From: Galbibacter orientalis DSM 19592
GTDB taxonomy: Bacteria > Bacteroidota > Bacteroidia > Flavobacteriales > Flavobacteriaceae
Direction: 5' to 3'
Length of the DNA: 64,000 nucleotides
Assembly (NCBI RefSeq): GCF_000260115.1
Contig: NZ_JH651379.1
Span: 3,064,240-3,128,239 of the forward strand
Shown here: piece by piece, positions 16,146 to 26,029 of the stretch
How the letters are laid out: every line of letters begins with the position of its first letter
Numbering within the stretch: position 1 is the first letter of the stretch
Translations under genes and position numbers: made by a program
Notes under the pieces: model-generated
Database searches by the model: none
Told to the model about the DNA's origin: nothing
What the model saw: only the letters and a program-made list of their open reading frames with translations

Positions 16146-18752
16146 TTAATTTTCTATTAAATCTGATTGATTCCTAAAAACTAATTCGCCGTCAAATTCA
16201 TCAATCAAAATAATACTATCGGCATTGACTTTTCCGCTAAGAATCTCTTTAGAAAGTTTGTTTAAAACCTCCTTCTGGAGTACTCTTTTAACGGGTCTAG
16301 CTCCATATTGTGGATCGTAGCCTATTTTTGCTAAATGTGTTATAGCTTGTTCAGTTGCATCTATAGTGATGTTTTGTTTAGCTACCATTTTTGTAATTCC
16401 TTTAAGTTGTAGCTTAACAATATCTTTTATGTTTGCTTCTGTAAGTGGCGTAAACATAACAATGTCGTCAATACGATTTATAAATTCTGGTCTTACACTT
16501 TGTTTTAATAAACCTAGTACTTCAACTTTAGCAGCTTGTGTTGCACTGTCTATATCTTCGGTAGCTTCAAATTTTTCTTGAATAATATGGCTTCCAATAT
16601 TACTAGTCATTATAATAATAGTGTTTTTAAAATCCGCAAGACGTCCTTTATTGTCTGTTAACCTTCCTTCATCTAACACCTGTAATAAAATATTAAAGGT
16701 ATCTGGATGTGCTTTTTCAATCTCATCTAGTAATACTACAGAATAGGGTCTGCGTCTTACAGCTTCTGTAAGTTGTCCTCCTTCATCGTAACCAACATAT
16801 CCTGGAGGCGCTCCAACTAATCTACTCACAGAATGACGCTCTTGGTATTCGCTCATATCAATACGAGTCATAGCGCTTTCATCATCAAAAAGATAATCAG
16901 CTAATGCTTTAGCTAGCTCTGTTTTACCAACCCCAGTAGTTCCTAGAAAAAGAAAAGAACCAATTGGGCGGTTGGCATCTTGCAAGCCAGCGCGACTTCT
17001 TCTGATAGCATCCGATACAGATTCTATAGCTTCTTCTTGTCCTACTACTCTTCGGTGTAATTCGTCTTCAAGATTAAGAAGCTTTTCACGCTCGCTTTGG
17101 AGCATTTTAGTAACAGGAATGCCAGTCCATTTTGCAACTACTTCAGCAATATCGTCATTAGTAACTTCTTCTTTTATTAAATTACTTCCTCCAGCTTGTT
17201 GCTCTTCTAATTGTTTTTGAAGCGTTTCTAGTTTCTCTTGTGCTTCTTTAATTTTTCCATATCTAATTTCAGCAACTTTACCATAATCGCCATCACGTTC
17301 GGCACGCTCAGCTTCTATTTTAAATTGTTCGATGTTTTCTTTTGTTGTCTGAATGGCGTCTACAATATCTTTTTCGCCTTTCCATTTCGCATAAATATCA
17401 TGTCGCTCTTCCTTAAGATTTGCAATATCCGAATTAAGCGATTTTAATTTAGTTTCATCGTTTTCTCTCTTAATTGCTGCAATTTCAATTTCTAATTGCA
17501 TTATTTTTCTATCCAAAACATCAAGCTCTTCAGGTTTTGAATTTATTTCCATCCTAATTTTAGAAGCAGCTTCATCCATTAAGTCAATTGCCTTATCTGG
17601 TAAAAAACGATTGGTAATGTAGCGTTGAGAAAGTTCTACAGCCGCAATAATAGCTTCGTCTTTTATTCTAACTTTATGATGCGTTTCATACTTTTCCTTA
17701 ATGCCTCGTAAAATAGAAATAGCACTTTCGGTATCTGGCTCGTCTACAATAACTTTTTGGAATCTACGCTCCAAGGCTTTGTCTTTTTCAAAGTACTTTT
17801 GATATTCGTCCAATGTTGTTGCTCCAATAGCTCGGAGCTCTCCTCTTGCTAATGCTGGCTTTAAAATGTTTGCTGCATCCATAGCTCCTTGTCCGCCACC
17901 AGCGCCTACTAAAGTGTGGATTTCATCAATAAAGAGTACGATATCTCCATCGGAGGTAGTTACTTCTTTAATAACAGCTTTTAAGCGTTCTTCAAACTCC
18001 CCCTTGTATTTTGCTCCTGCAATAAGCGCTCCCATATCTAAGGAAAAAATTTGCTTGTCTTTTAAGTTTTCAGGAACATCGCCTTGAATAATTCTGTGTG
18101 CTAAACCTTCAGCAATAGCTGTTTTACCAACTCCAGGTTCTCCAACTAGCATCGGGTTATTTTTTGTTCTACGTGAAAGAATTTGTAAAACACGACGAAT
18201 TTCCTCGTCTCTTCCAATAACAGGATCCAATTTACCATCGTTGGCAAGTTGGTTGAGGTTTTTTGCAAATTTATTTAAAGAATTATATGTATCCTCGGCA
18301 CTTGCAGAAGTTACTCTATCTCCTTTTCTCAATTCTTCAATAGCGGCTTTTAATCCTTTTTCAGTAACACCTTGGTCTTTTAAAATCTGTGCTATTTTGC
18401 TTTTAGATTTAAATGTAGCTACTATTAAATGCTCAATAGAAACAAACTCATCGTTCATTTTCTTAGCTATAATACTCGCTTCGTTTAACATGCTTCCTGC
18501 ATCTCTAGAAAGCATTAATTCTCCGCCTTCAACTTTAGTAAAACTATTTAGCGTACTGTCTAAAACCTGTTTAAGTAAGGTAATATTTACATTTAGCTTT
18601 TTTAAAATGAAGGGAAGTACATTCTCATCAACCTCAAATAAGGCTTTGAAAATGTGCTCGTTTTCAATTTGTTGATGGCCATATCCCTGAGCAATTTGTT
18701 GTGCTTGTTGGATAGCCTCTTGTGATTTTATTGTAAAATTGTTTAAGTTCAT
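16146..18752 (-). CDS. clpB: ATP-dependent disaggregase ClpB
   Basis: ClpB is a hexameric AAA+ chaperone that, with DnaK, pulls proteins out of aggregates after heat stress. The 868-residue protein has the N-terminal double Clp repeat (about 1-145), a first AAA module with Walker A GEPGVGKT (about 205), the coiled-coil middle domain (about 400-530) that distinguishes ClpB from ClpA, and a second AAA module with Walker A GTTGVGKT (about 605). Length is normal. It is divergent from ytxJ, with a small inverted repeat in the shared upstream region. Confidence 0.97.
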   Translation of the reverse strand: MNLNNFTIKSQEAIQQAQQIAQGYGHQQIENEHIFKALFEVDENVLPFILKKLNVNITLLKQVLDSTLNSFTKVEGGELMLSRDAGSMLNEASIIAKKMNDEFVSIEHLIVATFKSKSKIAQILKDQGVTEKGLKAAIEELRKGDRVTSASAEDTYNSLNKFAKNLNQLANDGKLDPVIGRDEEIRRVLQILSRRTKNNPMLVGEPGVGKTAIAEGLAHRIIQGDVPENLKDKQIFSLDMGALIAGAKYKGEFEERLKAVIKEVTTSDGDIVLFIDEIHTLVGAGGGQGAMDAANILKPALARGELRAIGATTLDEYQKYFEKDKALERRFQKVIVDEPDTESAISILRGIKEKYETHHKVRIKDEAIIAAVELSQRYITNRFLPDKAIDLMDEAASKIRMEINSKPEELDVLDRKIMQLEIEIAAIKRENDETKLKSLNSDIANLKEERHDIYAKWKGEKDIVDAIQTTKENIEQFKIEAERAERDGDYGKVAEIRYGKIKEAQEKLETLQKQLEEQQAGGSNLIKEEVTNDDIAEVVAKWTGIPVTKMLQSEREKLLNLEDELHRRVVGQEEAIESVSDAIRRSRAGLQDANRPIGSFLFLGTTGVGKTELAKALADYLFDDESAMTRIDMSEYQERHSVSRLVGAPPGYVGYDEGGQLTEAVRRRPYSVVLLDEIEKAHPDTFNILLQVLDEGRLTDNKGRLADFKNTIIIMTSNIGSHIIQEKFEATEDIDSATQAAKVEVLGLLKQSVRPEFINRIDDIVMFTPLTEANIKDIVKLQLKGITKMVAKQNITIDATEQAITHLAKIGYDPQYGARPVKRVLQKEVLNKLSKEILSGKVNADSIILIDEFDGELVFRNQSDLIEN

Positions 18753-18822
18753 TATATTTCAAAGTTTATTATCGATATTTGTTTAGCAATTAGTATTCCG
18801 TTTCTGTTTTATGACTTTTTGA

Positions 18823-18846
18823 CAGTATAAGTGAGAATTTATACTG
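18823..18846. promoter_or_regulatory. Inverted repeat between clpB and ytxJ
   Basis: CAGTATAA and TTATACTG are perfect 8 bp arms separated by 8 bp in the 147 bp divergent region. The shape fits a dimeric regulator site or a small hairpin. There is no match to CIRCE or another heat-shock site that I know. Confidence 0.35.
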
Positions 18847-18899
18847 ACGTTTAGTCATTTATAAAGATTAGGGGGGTACTGAATTTTATATATAAAGTT

Positions 18900-19286
18900 A
18901 TGAATTTTTTAAAGTCAATCTTCGGTGGAAGTGAAGAAAATAAAGAGAGTTCCTTGGATTGGAATGCTTTAAATGATGTTTCTCAGTTTGAGAAAATTAA
19001 AGAAGAGTCTAAGTCTATCTGTGTTGTGGTTTTTAAGCATAGCACCCGTTGTGGAATTAGTAGGTTTGCACTAAATAACTTTGAGGCGACATATAAAATT
19101 CCGACTGATGATGCTAAATTGTATTTTCTAGATATTTTAAATCACAGAGATGTGTCTAATGCTGTAGCTAAAGAGTTTGGTGTGATACATGAAAGTCCGC
19201 AATTATTAATTATTAAAAACGGAAAAGTTGTATATAATGAGTCTCATGGGCAAATTGATGCTGAAGAAATAGCAAAGTTTATTTAA
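18900..19286 (+). CDS. ytxJ: YtxJ-like monothiol (bacillithiol-associated) protein
   Basis: The 128-residue protein has a thioredoxin-like fold and the characteristic FKHSTRCGISR segment (about 44-54) with a single cysteine, as in the YtxJ/DUF2847 family. The family is linked to bacillithiol redox chemistry, probably reducing mixed disulfides in the cytoplasm. The biochemical role is inferred from family membership. It lies divergent from clpB, which fits a stress role. Confidence 0.85.
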   Translation: MNFLKSIFGGSEENKESSLDWNALNDVSQFEKIKEESKSICVVVFKHSTRCGISRFALNNFEATYKIPTDDAKLYFLDILNHRDVSNAVAKEFGVIHESPQLLIIKNGKVVYNESHGQIDAEEIAKFI

Positions 19287-19478
19287 TCCGAGGGTTGACA
19301 AAGATATTTTCAAGAACAGTACTCCTTTGTTATTTAAAAATAGAAAAGCGGAATATTAAAGATTTTATAGTGATAATAATTCAGTTTTTACGCTATTTTC
19401 TTGTAATGAAGCAGTCTTTATTTTTGTCCAAATACTATTATTCTACCTATAAATTCAAGCCTAAGAAAGTTAATATAA
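19287..19478 (+). promoter_or_regulatory. Upstream region of the GNAT gene with -7 element at 19419-19426
   Basis: TATTTTTG at 19419-19426 is an exact -7 match, 52 bp before the GNAT start. A TTG at 19401-19403 lies 15 bp upstream, which is a little short for a -33 element. Confidence 0.4.
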
Positions 19479-19931
19479 ATGATAACATTACTTCGAACGA
19501 ACTCTTCTCATCCAGATTTTAAAAGTTTAGTACAATATTTAGATGTGTATTTAGCAGAAATGGATGGAGAGGCACACAATTTTTATAGTCAGTATAATAA
19601 AATAGATAACCTTAAAGAAGTGGTTTTAGCATATAAAAATAATGAAGCCATTGCTTGTGGTGCTTTTAAGTTATATGATACTGATATTGTAGAAATTAAA
19701 AGAATGTATGTAAATCCAATATGTAGGGGAGAAGGAGTGGCTTCGATGGTATTAATGGAGTTAGAAGATTGGGCAAAAGAATTAGGTTTTAAACAAGCAG
19801 TATTGGAAACAGGAAGTAAATACAAAGACGCAATAGCTTTGTATTTAAAGAATGGCTATGAGCAAATCCCAAATTACGGACAGTATGTTGGAAGTAATTT
19901 AAGTGCTTGCTTTAAAAAGGCTTCCCTATAA
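19479..19931 (+). CDS. GNAT-family N-acetyltransferase
   Basis: The 150-residue protein has the GNAT fold: a strand with IVEIKRMYVNP (about 71-81), the acetyl-CoA loop RGEGVASMVL (about 84-93, an R/QxxGxG/A variant) and a C-terminal KNGYEQIPNYG strand (about 129-139). These enzymes move an acetyl group from acetyl-CoA to an amine. The substrate is unknown. Similar single-domain GNAT proteins near this length are common in Bacteroidota. Confidence 0.85.
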   Translation: MITLLRTNSSHPDFKSLVQYLDVYLAEMDGEAHNFYSQYNKIDNLKEVVLAYKNNEAIACGAFKLYDTDIVEIKRMYVNPICRGEGVASMVLMELEDWAKELGFKQAVLETGSKYKDAIALYLKNGYEQIPNYGQYVGSNLSACFKKASL

Positions 19932-19941
19932 GCGAGATAAA

Positions 19942-20079
19942 AAAAAGAGGCTGTCTAAAAAGTATCTAAACTCTAAATGTCACCCTGAGCTTGTAGAAGG
20001 TTTTTTGAGTGTTAGTTGTTTAAAACTTCGATAAACTCCTTTTGGCAACTATGAATTACTTTTCAGACGGCCTCTTTTT
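19942..20079. repeat. Dispersed palindromic repeat, copy 1 (long form)
   Basis: 138 bp bounded by 23 bp inverted arms with two mismatches (GAGGCTGTCTAAAAAGTA on the left). The centre contains CCTGAGCTTGTAGAAGG-type sequence. It fills the space between two convergent genes (GNAT and fahA). The ends form A-run/stem/T-run on both strands, so it likely acts as a bidirectional terminator. Copies 2 and 3 are at 22.8 and 37.6 kb. Confidence 0.85.
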
Positions 20080-20099
20080 AAAATGAAATCATTTATTTA

Positions 20100-21395
20100 C
20101 TATTTTTTTACTTTTTTCGGATTAAAAGGAGGGAGTAGTTTATTGGAAACTTCACCAAAACCGATCCGCACTTTATCATTTTTACAATAACCTCTCATGG
20201 TAACAGTATCGCCATCATTAATAAATTTGCGTTCTGTGCCATCACTCATTTTAATTGGCTTTTCACCTTTCCAAGTAAGCTCTAGCATAGAGCCATAGGA
20301 GTCTGGTGTGGAGCCGGAAATAGTTCCACTCCCCATCATGTCTCCACTGTTAACCTTACAACCATTAATGGTATGATGAGCCAGTTGCTGGGACATATTC
20401 CAATACATATACTTAAAGTTACTCTTTGTAATGGTAGTAGGAGCTCCGTTTTCTGGAGATAAATCAACTTCCAAATTGATGTCAAAACTCTTTTTGCCTT
20501 TATAATTTAAGTAAGGAAGTGGTTTAGGATCTTGTTTAGGTCCATCAGTTCTAAATGGCTCTAAAGCATCTAGGGTTACTATCCACGGAGAAACAGAAGA
20601 AGCAAAGTTTTTTGCTAAAAAAGGTCCTAATGGTACGTATTCCCATTTCTGAATATCTCTTGCACTCCAATCGTTAAAAAGTACCATTCCAAAAATATAA
20701 TCTTCCGCTTCTTCAATTGGAATAGGCTCTCCTAAGAGATTGGCATCTGTAGTGATAAAAGCCATTTCTAGTTCAAAATCTACCAACTTTGAAGGACCAA
20801 AAACGGGTTCGCTAGCATCGGCAGGCATTGTTTGCCCTTTTGGACGATGAATTGGAATTCCGCTAGGAACAATAGAAGAACTTCTACCATGATAACCAAC
20901 AGGAATATGTAGCCAATTTGGTAATAATGCATTATCAGGATCTCTAAACATAGTTCCTACATTGGTTGCATGTTCTTTACTACTGTAAAAGTCGGTGTAA
21001 TCTCCAATTTGTACAGGTAATTGCATTTCAATTTCGTCCAATGTAAAAAGTACGATTTTTCGATGCTCTTCATTATTCTTTAAAGTTTCATTCTTAACAT
21101 CAAAAATCTCAGCAATTCTATTTCGAACTAATCGCCAAGTTTTTTTTCCGTCAGAAATAAAATCATTTAAAGTGTCTTGTAGAAAAATATCATCCGTTAA
21201 AGGGATCTCATTAAAATACCCTAATTGATGAAGCGCTCCAAGATCTATAGCAATGTCACCAATTCTTGTACCAATGGTGATAACATCGTCTCTAGTTAGG
21301 AAAACTCCAAAGGGAATATTTTGTATTGGGAAATCGGAATCTGTTGGAACAGATATCCATGATTTTCTATTTGGATTGTTAGCTGTATCAGGCAT
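20100..21395 (-). CDS. fahA: Fumarylacetoacetase
   Basis: Fumarylacetoacetate hydrolase performs the last step of tyrosine breakdown, giving fumarate and acetoacetate. The 431-residue protein has the N-terminal FAH domain (about 1-120) and the catalytic domain with the conserved YHGRSSSIVPSG (about 155-166), the metal-binding acid residues of FELEMAF (about 190-196) and NDWSARDIQKWEY (about 229-241). Length matches the family. It stands as a single gene, divergent from glyA. Other tyrosine catabolic genes are not in the window. Confidence 0.96.
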   Translation of the reverse strand: MPDTANNPNRKSWISVPTDSDFPIQNIPFGVFLTRDDVITIGTRIGDIAIDLGALHQLGYFNEIPLTDDIFLQDTLNDFISDGKKTWRLVRNRIAEIFDVKNETLKNNEEHRKIVLFTLDEIEMQLPVQIGDYTDFYSSKEHATNVGTMFRDPDNALLPNWLHIPVGYHGRSSSIVPSGIPIHRPKGQTMPADASEPVFGPSKLVDFELEMAFITTDANLLGEPIPIEEAEDYIFGMVLFNDWSARDIQKWEYVPLGPFLAKNFASSVSPWIVTLDALEPFRTDGPKQDPKPLPYLNYKGKKSFDINLEVDLSPENGAPTTITKSNFKYMYWNMSQQLAHHTINGCKVNSGDMMGSGTISGSTPDSYGSMLELTWKGEKPIKMSDGTERKFINDGDTVTMRGYCKNDKVRIGFGEVSNKLLPPFNPKKVKK

Positions 21396-21472
21396 GACAA
21401 TTTTGTTAATTATTGTTTGATAAATTAGAATTTAAAGGTAGCATTTTATATGAATTTAACGAATCTATTTTA

Positions 21473-21480
21473 TATTTTTG
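21473..21480 (+). promoter_or_regulatory. -7 promoter element (TATTTTTG) of glyA
   Basis: An exact TAnnTTTG match 26 bp before the ATG at 21507. It lies inside the open frame that extends upstream to 21450, which argues against that earlier start. Confidence 0.6.
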
Positions 21481-21506
21481 ACCATTCTTTAACGAAATAC
21501 TCCAAA

Positions 21507-22781
21507 ATGAAAAGAGACGAACAAATTTTTGATCTTATTGAGGCTGAAAAACAACGCCAATTAGAAGGGATTGAGCTCATCGCTTCAGAAAATTTTGTAA
21601 GCGAGCAGGTAATGGAAGCTGCTGGTTCTGTACTAACTAATAAATATGCTGAAGGATACCCAGGAAAACGCTATTATGGTGGTTGTGAGGTTGTGGATGA
21701 GGTAGAAACTATCGCAATAGAACGTGCTAAAGAGCTTTTTGGAGCTGCTTATGCAAACGTTCAACCACACAGTGGATCTCAGGCAAATACTGCAGTTTTT
21801 GCAGCTTGTTTAAAACCAGGGGATAAAATTTTAGGTTTTGATCTTTCGCATGGAGGGCACCTTACGCATGGTTCTCCTGTAAATTTCTCTGGGAAATTAT
21901 ACAACCCTGTGTTTTATGGAGTTGATAAGGAGACAGGACTTTTAAATTATGATAAAATAGCTGAAGTTGCTAAAAAAGAGCAACCAAAATTAATTATTGC
22001 TGGTGCTTCTGCGTATTCTAGAGATATCAATTTTGAAAAATTTAGAGAAATTGCTGACAGTGTAGGTGCAATTTTATTTGCAGATATTTCTCACCCTGCT
22101 GGCTTGATTGCTAAAGGAGTTTTAAGCGACCCAATTCCGCATTGTCATATTGTTTCTACTACAACTCATAAAACGTTAAGAGGACCTCGTGGAGGACTTA
22201 TATTAATGGGGAAAGATTTTGAAAACCCATTTGGATTAAAATTGAAAAATGGAAACTTACGTATGATGTCTTCTCTTTTAGATAGTGCTGTATTTCCAGG
22301 AAATCAAGGGGGACCCTTAGAACATATTATTGCTGCTAAAGCAATTGCATTTGGAGAAGCTTTAAGTGAAGATTTCTTACACTATATTGTTCAGGTTAAG
22401 AAAAATGCTGCAGCAATGGCAAAAGCATTTGTAGATAGAGGTTATAATATTATTTCTAATGGAACAGACAATCATATGATGTTAATCGACCTTAGAAACA
22501 AAGATATTTCTGGAAAAGAAGGGGAAGAGGCCTTAGGGAAAGCTAATATTACTGTGAATAAAAATATGGTTCCTTTTGACGATAAGAGTCCGTTTGTAAC
22601 CAGTGGAATTAGAATTGGAACTGCGGCTGTAACTTCTAGAGGTTTGGTTGAAGAGGATATGGAAGCTGTAGTAAATCTTATTGATGAAGTATTGATGAAT
22701 CGTGAAGATAATACTAAGATTGAAGCTGCTAAGAATCATGTTTATAGATTAATGGCGCACAGACCATTGTTTAAAGCATAA
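21507..22781 (+). CDS. glyA: Serine hydroxymethyltransferase
   Basis: GlyA converts serine and tetrahydrofolate to glycine and methylene-tetrahydrofolate using PLP. From the chosen start ([18 protein letters not shown]) the protein has 424 residues. Visible motifs are [10 protein letters not shown] (about 24), the aldimine-forming lysine in [14 protein letters not shown] (about 225) and HNVD-type ending. The earlier in-frame ATG at 21450 would add 19 residues unrelated to the family and would place the start upstream of the -7 element. A short palindromic repeat follows the gene. Confidence 0.96.
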   Translation: MKRDEQIFDLIEAEKQRQLEGIELIASENFVSEQVMEAAGSVLTNKYAEGYPGKRYYGGCEVVDEVETIAIERAKELFGAAYANVQPHSGSQANTAVFAACLKPGDKILGFDLSHGGHLTHGSPVNFSGKLYNPVFYGVDKETGLLNYDKIAEVAKKEQPKLIIAGASAYSRDINFEKFREIADSVGAILFADISHPAGLIAKGVLSDPIPHCHIVSTTTHKTLRGPRGGLILMGKDFENPFGLKLKNGNLRMMSSLLDSAVFPGNQGGPLEHIIAAKAIAFGEALSEDFLHYIVQVKKNAAAMAKAFVDRGYNIISNGTDNHMMLIDLRNKDISGKEGEEALGKANITVNKNMVPFDDKSPFVTSGIRIGTAAVTSRGLVEEDMEAVVNLIDEVLMNREDNTKIEAAKNHVYRLMAHRPLFKA

Positions 22782-22803
22782 GTTTAGTAAACTAAATATA
22801 CGT

Positions 22804-22874
22804 AAAAGAGACTGTTTAAAAAGTATCCAAGCTCAGTTTAACAACTACAAATTACTTTTTAAACAGTCTCTTTT
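22804..22874. repeat. Dispersed palindromic repeat, copy 2 (short form)
   Basis: A perfect 22 bp inverted repeat (left arm 22804-22825 containing GAGACTGTTTAAAAAGTA, right arm 22853-22874) with a 27 bp loop. It lies between convergent glyA and the DUF3124 gene. It matches the arms of copies 1 and 3 but lacks their internal segment. Probable bidirectional terminator. Confidence 0.88.
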
Positions 22875-22899
22875 GTTTTATGTAAGATAATAAATCTTT

Positions 22900-23436
22900 C
22901 TACTTTATTTGTACCCCTTGTGTGGTAAAAGATAAACCTTGTTGCCCGGCTGTTGAAATCATTACGGCTTCAAAAAATGGTGATGGGCTATTTTTCTTTG
23001 TAGCCCAATCAAAAATAAAGTTTGCTCCAGAGCCACCGTCGTTATCATCTTTTGCTATTACAATTTCTATAGTTTCGAGAGGCGCAATATAGATGGTATT
23101 AGAAGTGTAAGAACGTATTAAACTTCCTTTTTCGTTGTAATAATCAGCTTTAGAAATGTAAACAGTATCTTTATTACTTGTGTTACGTAAGCTTACTGTA
23201 GTTGTTAAATCGTGTTTTCCGTGCTGTGTATAGCTATAAATTTGGGAATAAATAGAAAGATAAGTTTGTCCTTTAATTAAGGAGTCTTTTGCAGATACCT
23301 TTGCTGTTCTACTGTTCCAATCTTCTTTATGGAAATTTATGTCGTCCAATGTATTATTGGTTTTTTTTTCACAAGAAAGTACTGTAAGAATAGCAAAAAG
23401 AGCTAGAAGATATGGTATTGGTATATTTTTATTCAT
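22900..23436 (-). CDS. DUF3124 lipoprotein
   Basis: The 178-residue protein has an SPII signal peptide (lipobox VLSCE, Cys about 22). The mature part carries the DUF3124 pattern: YLSIYSQIY (about 61), SLRNTSNKD, DYYNEKGSLIRSY (about 102), then DGGSGANFIFDW and AVMISTAGQQGLSFTTQG near the end. The function of this family is unknown; it is exported and lipid-anchored. It lies 88 bp downstream of the OmpA-like gene on the same strand but a terminator hairpin separates them. Confidence 0.8.
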   Translation of the reverse strand: MNKNIPIPYLLALFAILTVLSCEKKTNNTLDDINFHKEDWNSRTAKVSAKDSLIKGQTYLSIYSQIYSYTQHGKHDLTTTVSLRNTSNKDTVYISKADYYNEKGSLIRSYTSNTIYIAPLETIEIVIAKDDNDGGSGANFIFDWATKKNSPSPFFEAVMISTAGQQGLSFTTQGVQIK

Positions 23437-23465
23437 TTTAAATGTTATTATAAAAATAAAGATAC

Positions 23466-23493
23466 TAAAAAAGCATCGCCAATGGCGATGCTT
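23466..23493 (-). terminator. Rho-independent terminator of the OmpA-like gene
   Basis: AAAGCATCGCC and its complement form an 11 bp stem with loop AAT (around 23469-23493). A T-run follows on the minus strand. It lies 31 bp past the OmpA-like stop codon. Confidence 0.88.
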
Positions 23494-23523
23494 TCTCGTA
23501 AATTATATTGTTAGAAAGTGTCC

Positions 23524-24363
23524 TTAGTTAATTTTAGGATCTTTCATTCCTTCTTCTATCATACTGTAGAATTGGTCTAACTTAGGTAGAATAACAATTC
23601 TTGTTCTACGGTTTTTAGCTTTACCATCTTTAGTGTCGTTAGAAGCTACAGGAACGTATTGACTTCTACCAGCTGCAGTCATTCTTGCAGGAGCAACACC
23701 AAATTCGTCTTGTAAAATTCTAACTACAGAAGTAGCTCTTAAAACACTTAAATCCCAGTTATCTTTAATTGCTGAAGTGCGAATTGGCACTGTATCAGTG
23801 TGACCTTCAACCATAAATTCGAAATCTGGTTTGTTTTTAACTACAGTAGCAACTTTTCCTAATACTTCTTTAGCTCTTGCAGATACTGTTGTGCTTCCGC
23901 TAGAGAATAATAATTTATCAGAAATGTTTACATAAACAACACCTTTTTCTACACTAATGTTGATATCTTCATCATCTAAATTACCCAAAACTCCTTTTAA
24001 GCTTTGTACAAGTGCTAAGTTAACAGAGTCTCTACGAGTAACTGCATTTTGCAATTTTCTAATTGTAAGATCTTTCTCTCTTAAACTCTCAAGAGATTTC
24101 TCTAAGTTATCAGCACCTTTAGAAGTAAGGGTAGTTAAATTACCCATATTGTTTATTAATTCTTTGTTGTTTGCCTTAAGCAAATCCATTTGCTCTTTGT
24201 AGTTTTCCTTTTCAGCAAGACATGAGTTTAATTTCACTGTAGCTGAATTTAAAAGGTCTTGAGTTTCTTTATGCTTAGACTGTAGCTCAGCATATTTTTT
24301 AGATGAAACACAAGAAGTAAGGAAAACGGCACTTAAAGCACCTAATAAAAAAATTCTTTTCAT
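23524..24363 (-). CDS. OmpA-family peptidoglycan-binding lipoprotein
   Basis: The 279-residue protein has an SPII signal (lipobox FLTSC, Cys about 18), a long coiled-coil region (about 22-115) and a C-terminal OmpA-like domain (about 130-265). The domain has VEGHTDTVPI (about 188) and KNRRTRIVI (about 251), whose Asp and Arg bind diaminopimelate in peptidoglycan. It should tether the outer membrane to the cell wall. The coiled coil plus OmpA layout is common in Bacteroidota. A -7 element lies 41 bp upstream. Confidence 0.92.
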   Translation of the reverse strand: MKRIFLLGALSAVFLTSCVSSKKYAELQSKHKETQDLLNSATVKLNSCLAEKENYKEQMDLLKANNKELINNMGNLTTLTSKGADNLEKSLESLREKDLTIRKLQNAVTRRDSVNLALVQSLKGVLGNLDDEDINISVEKGVVYVNISDKLLFSSGSTTVSARAKEVLGKVATVVKNKPDFEFMVEGHTDTVPIRTSAIKDNWDLSVLRATSVVRILQDEFGVAPARMTAAGRSQYVPVASNDTKDGKAKNRRTRIVILPKLDQFYSMIEEGMKDPKIN

Positions 24364-24403
24364 GATTATAATTTTACTTAATTAACGTTTTAACATTTTA
24401 GGA

Positions 24404-24411
24404 CAAAATTA
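24404..24411 (-). promoter_or_regulatory. -7 promoter element (TAATTTTG) of the OmpA-like gene
   Basis: An exact TAnnTTTG match on the minus strand, 40 bp upstream of the start codon. Confidence 0.5.
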
Positions 24412-24472
24412 GATAAAAAGCAAGTTCATGTACATCGTTTTTAGTTAATTTTCTCTTAAATCAATAGGATTA

Positions 24473-25483
24473 TCACGAAGTACGCTGATTTACAATTTCA
24501 TAATAATACCTTTTCTGTTTTAAAAAATAGCTAAGAACTATAGAAGTACATTCAAAGTACTTAATATCTTTATTAATAGTATCTCGTTTTTTAAAGATCC
24601 TAAAAAAGTAATAGTAATAACTAAAATGTGCTTTTATTATTGCAAATAAATGTAAGAATTTTAATTGAAATAAAAAGCGAATTCCAGCAATTCCATCTAA
24701 GAACAATCTAGCTATAATAAGTGGAAAAACCTTACGTTTAGGTAAGTTTTTTGTGATAGAAAAAAGCGAATTTCTGAAGTTAAGAAATGTTTTTTTAGGA
24801 TTCATATTACCTAAGGTGGCGCCACCTACATGGTAAACTTTTGATGTGCCTACATACAATATTTTGTAGTTGTGATTTTGTGCTCTCCAACACAAATCTA
24901 TTTCTTCTTGATGGGCAAAGTAATCTTCATCAAAACCACCTAATGCATTAAAAATATCTCTTTTAATAAACATACATGCGCCAGTAGCCCAAAATATCTC
25001 TTTTATGTCGTTGTATTGAGATTTGTCTTCTTCTAAAGTTTGAAAAATCCGACCTCTGCAGAATGGGTAGCCTAAACGGTCTAAATATCCGCCTGCGGCT
25101 CCAGCGTATTCAAAGTAATTTTTCTGTTTATAATCTAAAATTTTAGGCTGTAAAATAGCAACATCTTTAAATTCTTTAAAAGCGTTTTCAATTGGAGTAA
25201 GCCAATTTGGAGTTACTTCTATATCAGAGTTTAACAAACAGAAAACATCTTCAGAAACCTGTTGCAAAGCTTCATTATAACCTTTGGCATAACCTCCATT
25301 AGTAGTATTCTGAATAATTTTTATTGAAGGATAATGTTCTTTAAGAAAGGCGATAGAATTGTCAGTAGAAGCATTATCTGCAACATAAATAGTAGCGTTT
25401 GGTGAATAACTGATTACAGATGGTAAAAACTTTTCTAAAAGTTTACTACCATTCCAATTCAGTATAACAACAGCTATTTTCAT
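24473..25483 (-). CDS. Glycosyltransferase family 2 (rhamnosyltransferase-like)
   Basis: The 336-residue protein has a GT-A fold: VVILNWNG (about 4-11), ADNASTDNS (about 35-43), the sugar-nucleotide DxD equivalent in LNSDIEV (about 85-91), and the acceptor motif FAHQEEIDLCWRA (about 188-200). It resembles dTDP-rhamnose-type transferases used in O-antigen or capsule synthesis. The C-terminal 80 residues are hydrophobic and aromatic and probably associate with the membrane. It is a single gene here, with no cluster of polysaccharide genes around it. Confidence 0.88.
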   Translation of the reverse strand: MKIAVVILNWNGSKLLEKFLPSVISYSPNATIYVADNASTDNSIAFLKEHYPSIKIIQNTTNGGYAKGYNEALQQVSEDVFCLLNSDIEVTPNWLTPIENAFKEFKDVAILQPKILDYKQKNYFEYAGAAGGYLDRLGYPFCRGRIFQTLEEDKSQYNDIKEIFWATGACMFIKRDIFNALGGFDEDYFAHQEEIDLCWRAQNHNYKILYVGTSKVYHVGGATLGNMNPKKTFLNFRNSLFSITKNLPKRKVFPLIIARLFLDGIAGIRFLFQLKFLHLFAIIKAHFSYYYYFFRIFKKRDTINKDIKYFECTSIVLSYFLKQKRYYYEIVNQRTS

Positions 25484-25523
25484 TTAAAATTTATAACGCT
25501 ACGGGGTTTAAGAAGATTGCAAA

Positions 25524-25970
25524 TTAAAGCATATAAGCTGGAATATCCTTTAGAAAAATGTATTTTTCTTGTTCATAATCCATTTTGCAAAAATAATGGT
25601 CAATTCCGTTAGTCACCATTAAAAACTTGGCTTTTACAGTAAGATTGTAACGTGCAATTTGGTCGAATGTTGTTTGTGTAATTTTTACTGATGGGGCTTT
25701 GCATTCTACAATAAGTGCTATGCTTCCATCGGTATGATACACTAAAACATCGTATCGTTTTTTTAAAGTATTGATTATGAGTTCTTTTTCGACATTGATA
25801 AGCGATTTAGGGTATTTTTTTTCAGATATTAAAAAAGATACAACATGTTGTCTTACCCATTCTTCGGGTTGTAATTGGATGAATTTTTTACGTATCTGAT
25901 CAAAAATATGGACTTTATTTTCCCTATTTTTGAATCGAAATGGATAAGCTGGAAAATTTAATTGCTGCAT
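25524..25970 (-). CDS. HsdR N-terminal-like nuclease-fold protein
   Basis: From the chosen start (MQQLNFPAYPF) the protein has 148 residues. It matches the N-terminal domain type of type I restriction R subunits: EEWVRQHVVSFLI (about 35-47), then the PD-(D/E)xK-like residues Asp in KRYDVLVY (about 73-80) and VECKAP (about 89-94). No helicase domain, HsdM or HsdS is nearby, so this is a stand-alone nuclease-fold protein and not a restriction system. It is divergent from holA, an arrangement I recall as common in Flavobacteriia. An upstream ATG at 25994 would add 8 residues. Confidence 0.75.
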   Translation of the reverse strand: MQQLNFPAYPFRFKNRENKVHIFDQIRKKFIQLQPEEWVRQHVVSFLISEKKYPKSLINVEKELIINTLKKRYDVLVYHTDGSIALIVECKAPSVKITQTTFDQIARYNLTVKAKFLMVTNGIDHYFCKMDYEQEKYIFLKDIPAYML

Positions 25971-26029
25971 GCTAGCAAATATCATAATTATCAATTAAAG
26001 ACTTTTAAAAAAATACAGATTCTTTTTCT

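Noticed and set aside
19295-19522. 75-codon open frame from TTG between ytxJ and the GNAT gene
   Set aside because: It overlaps the GNAT start, contains its -7 element and has no recognisable protein features.
25524-25970. Part of a type I restriction system
   Set aside because: No helicase domain, methylase or specificity gene is near; neighbours are housekeeping genes.
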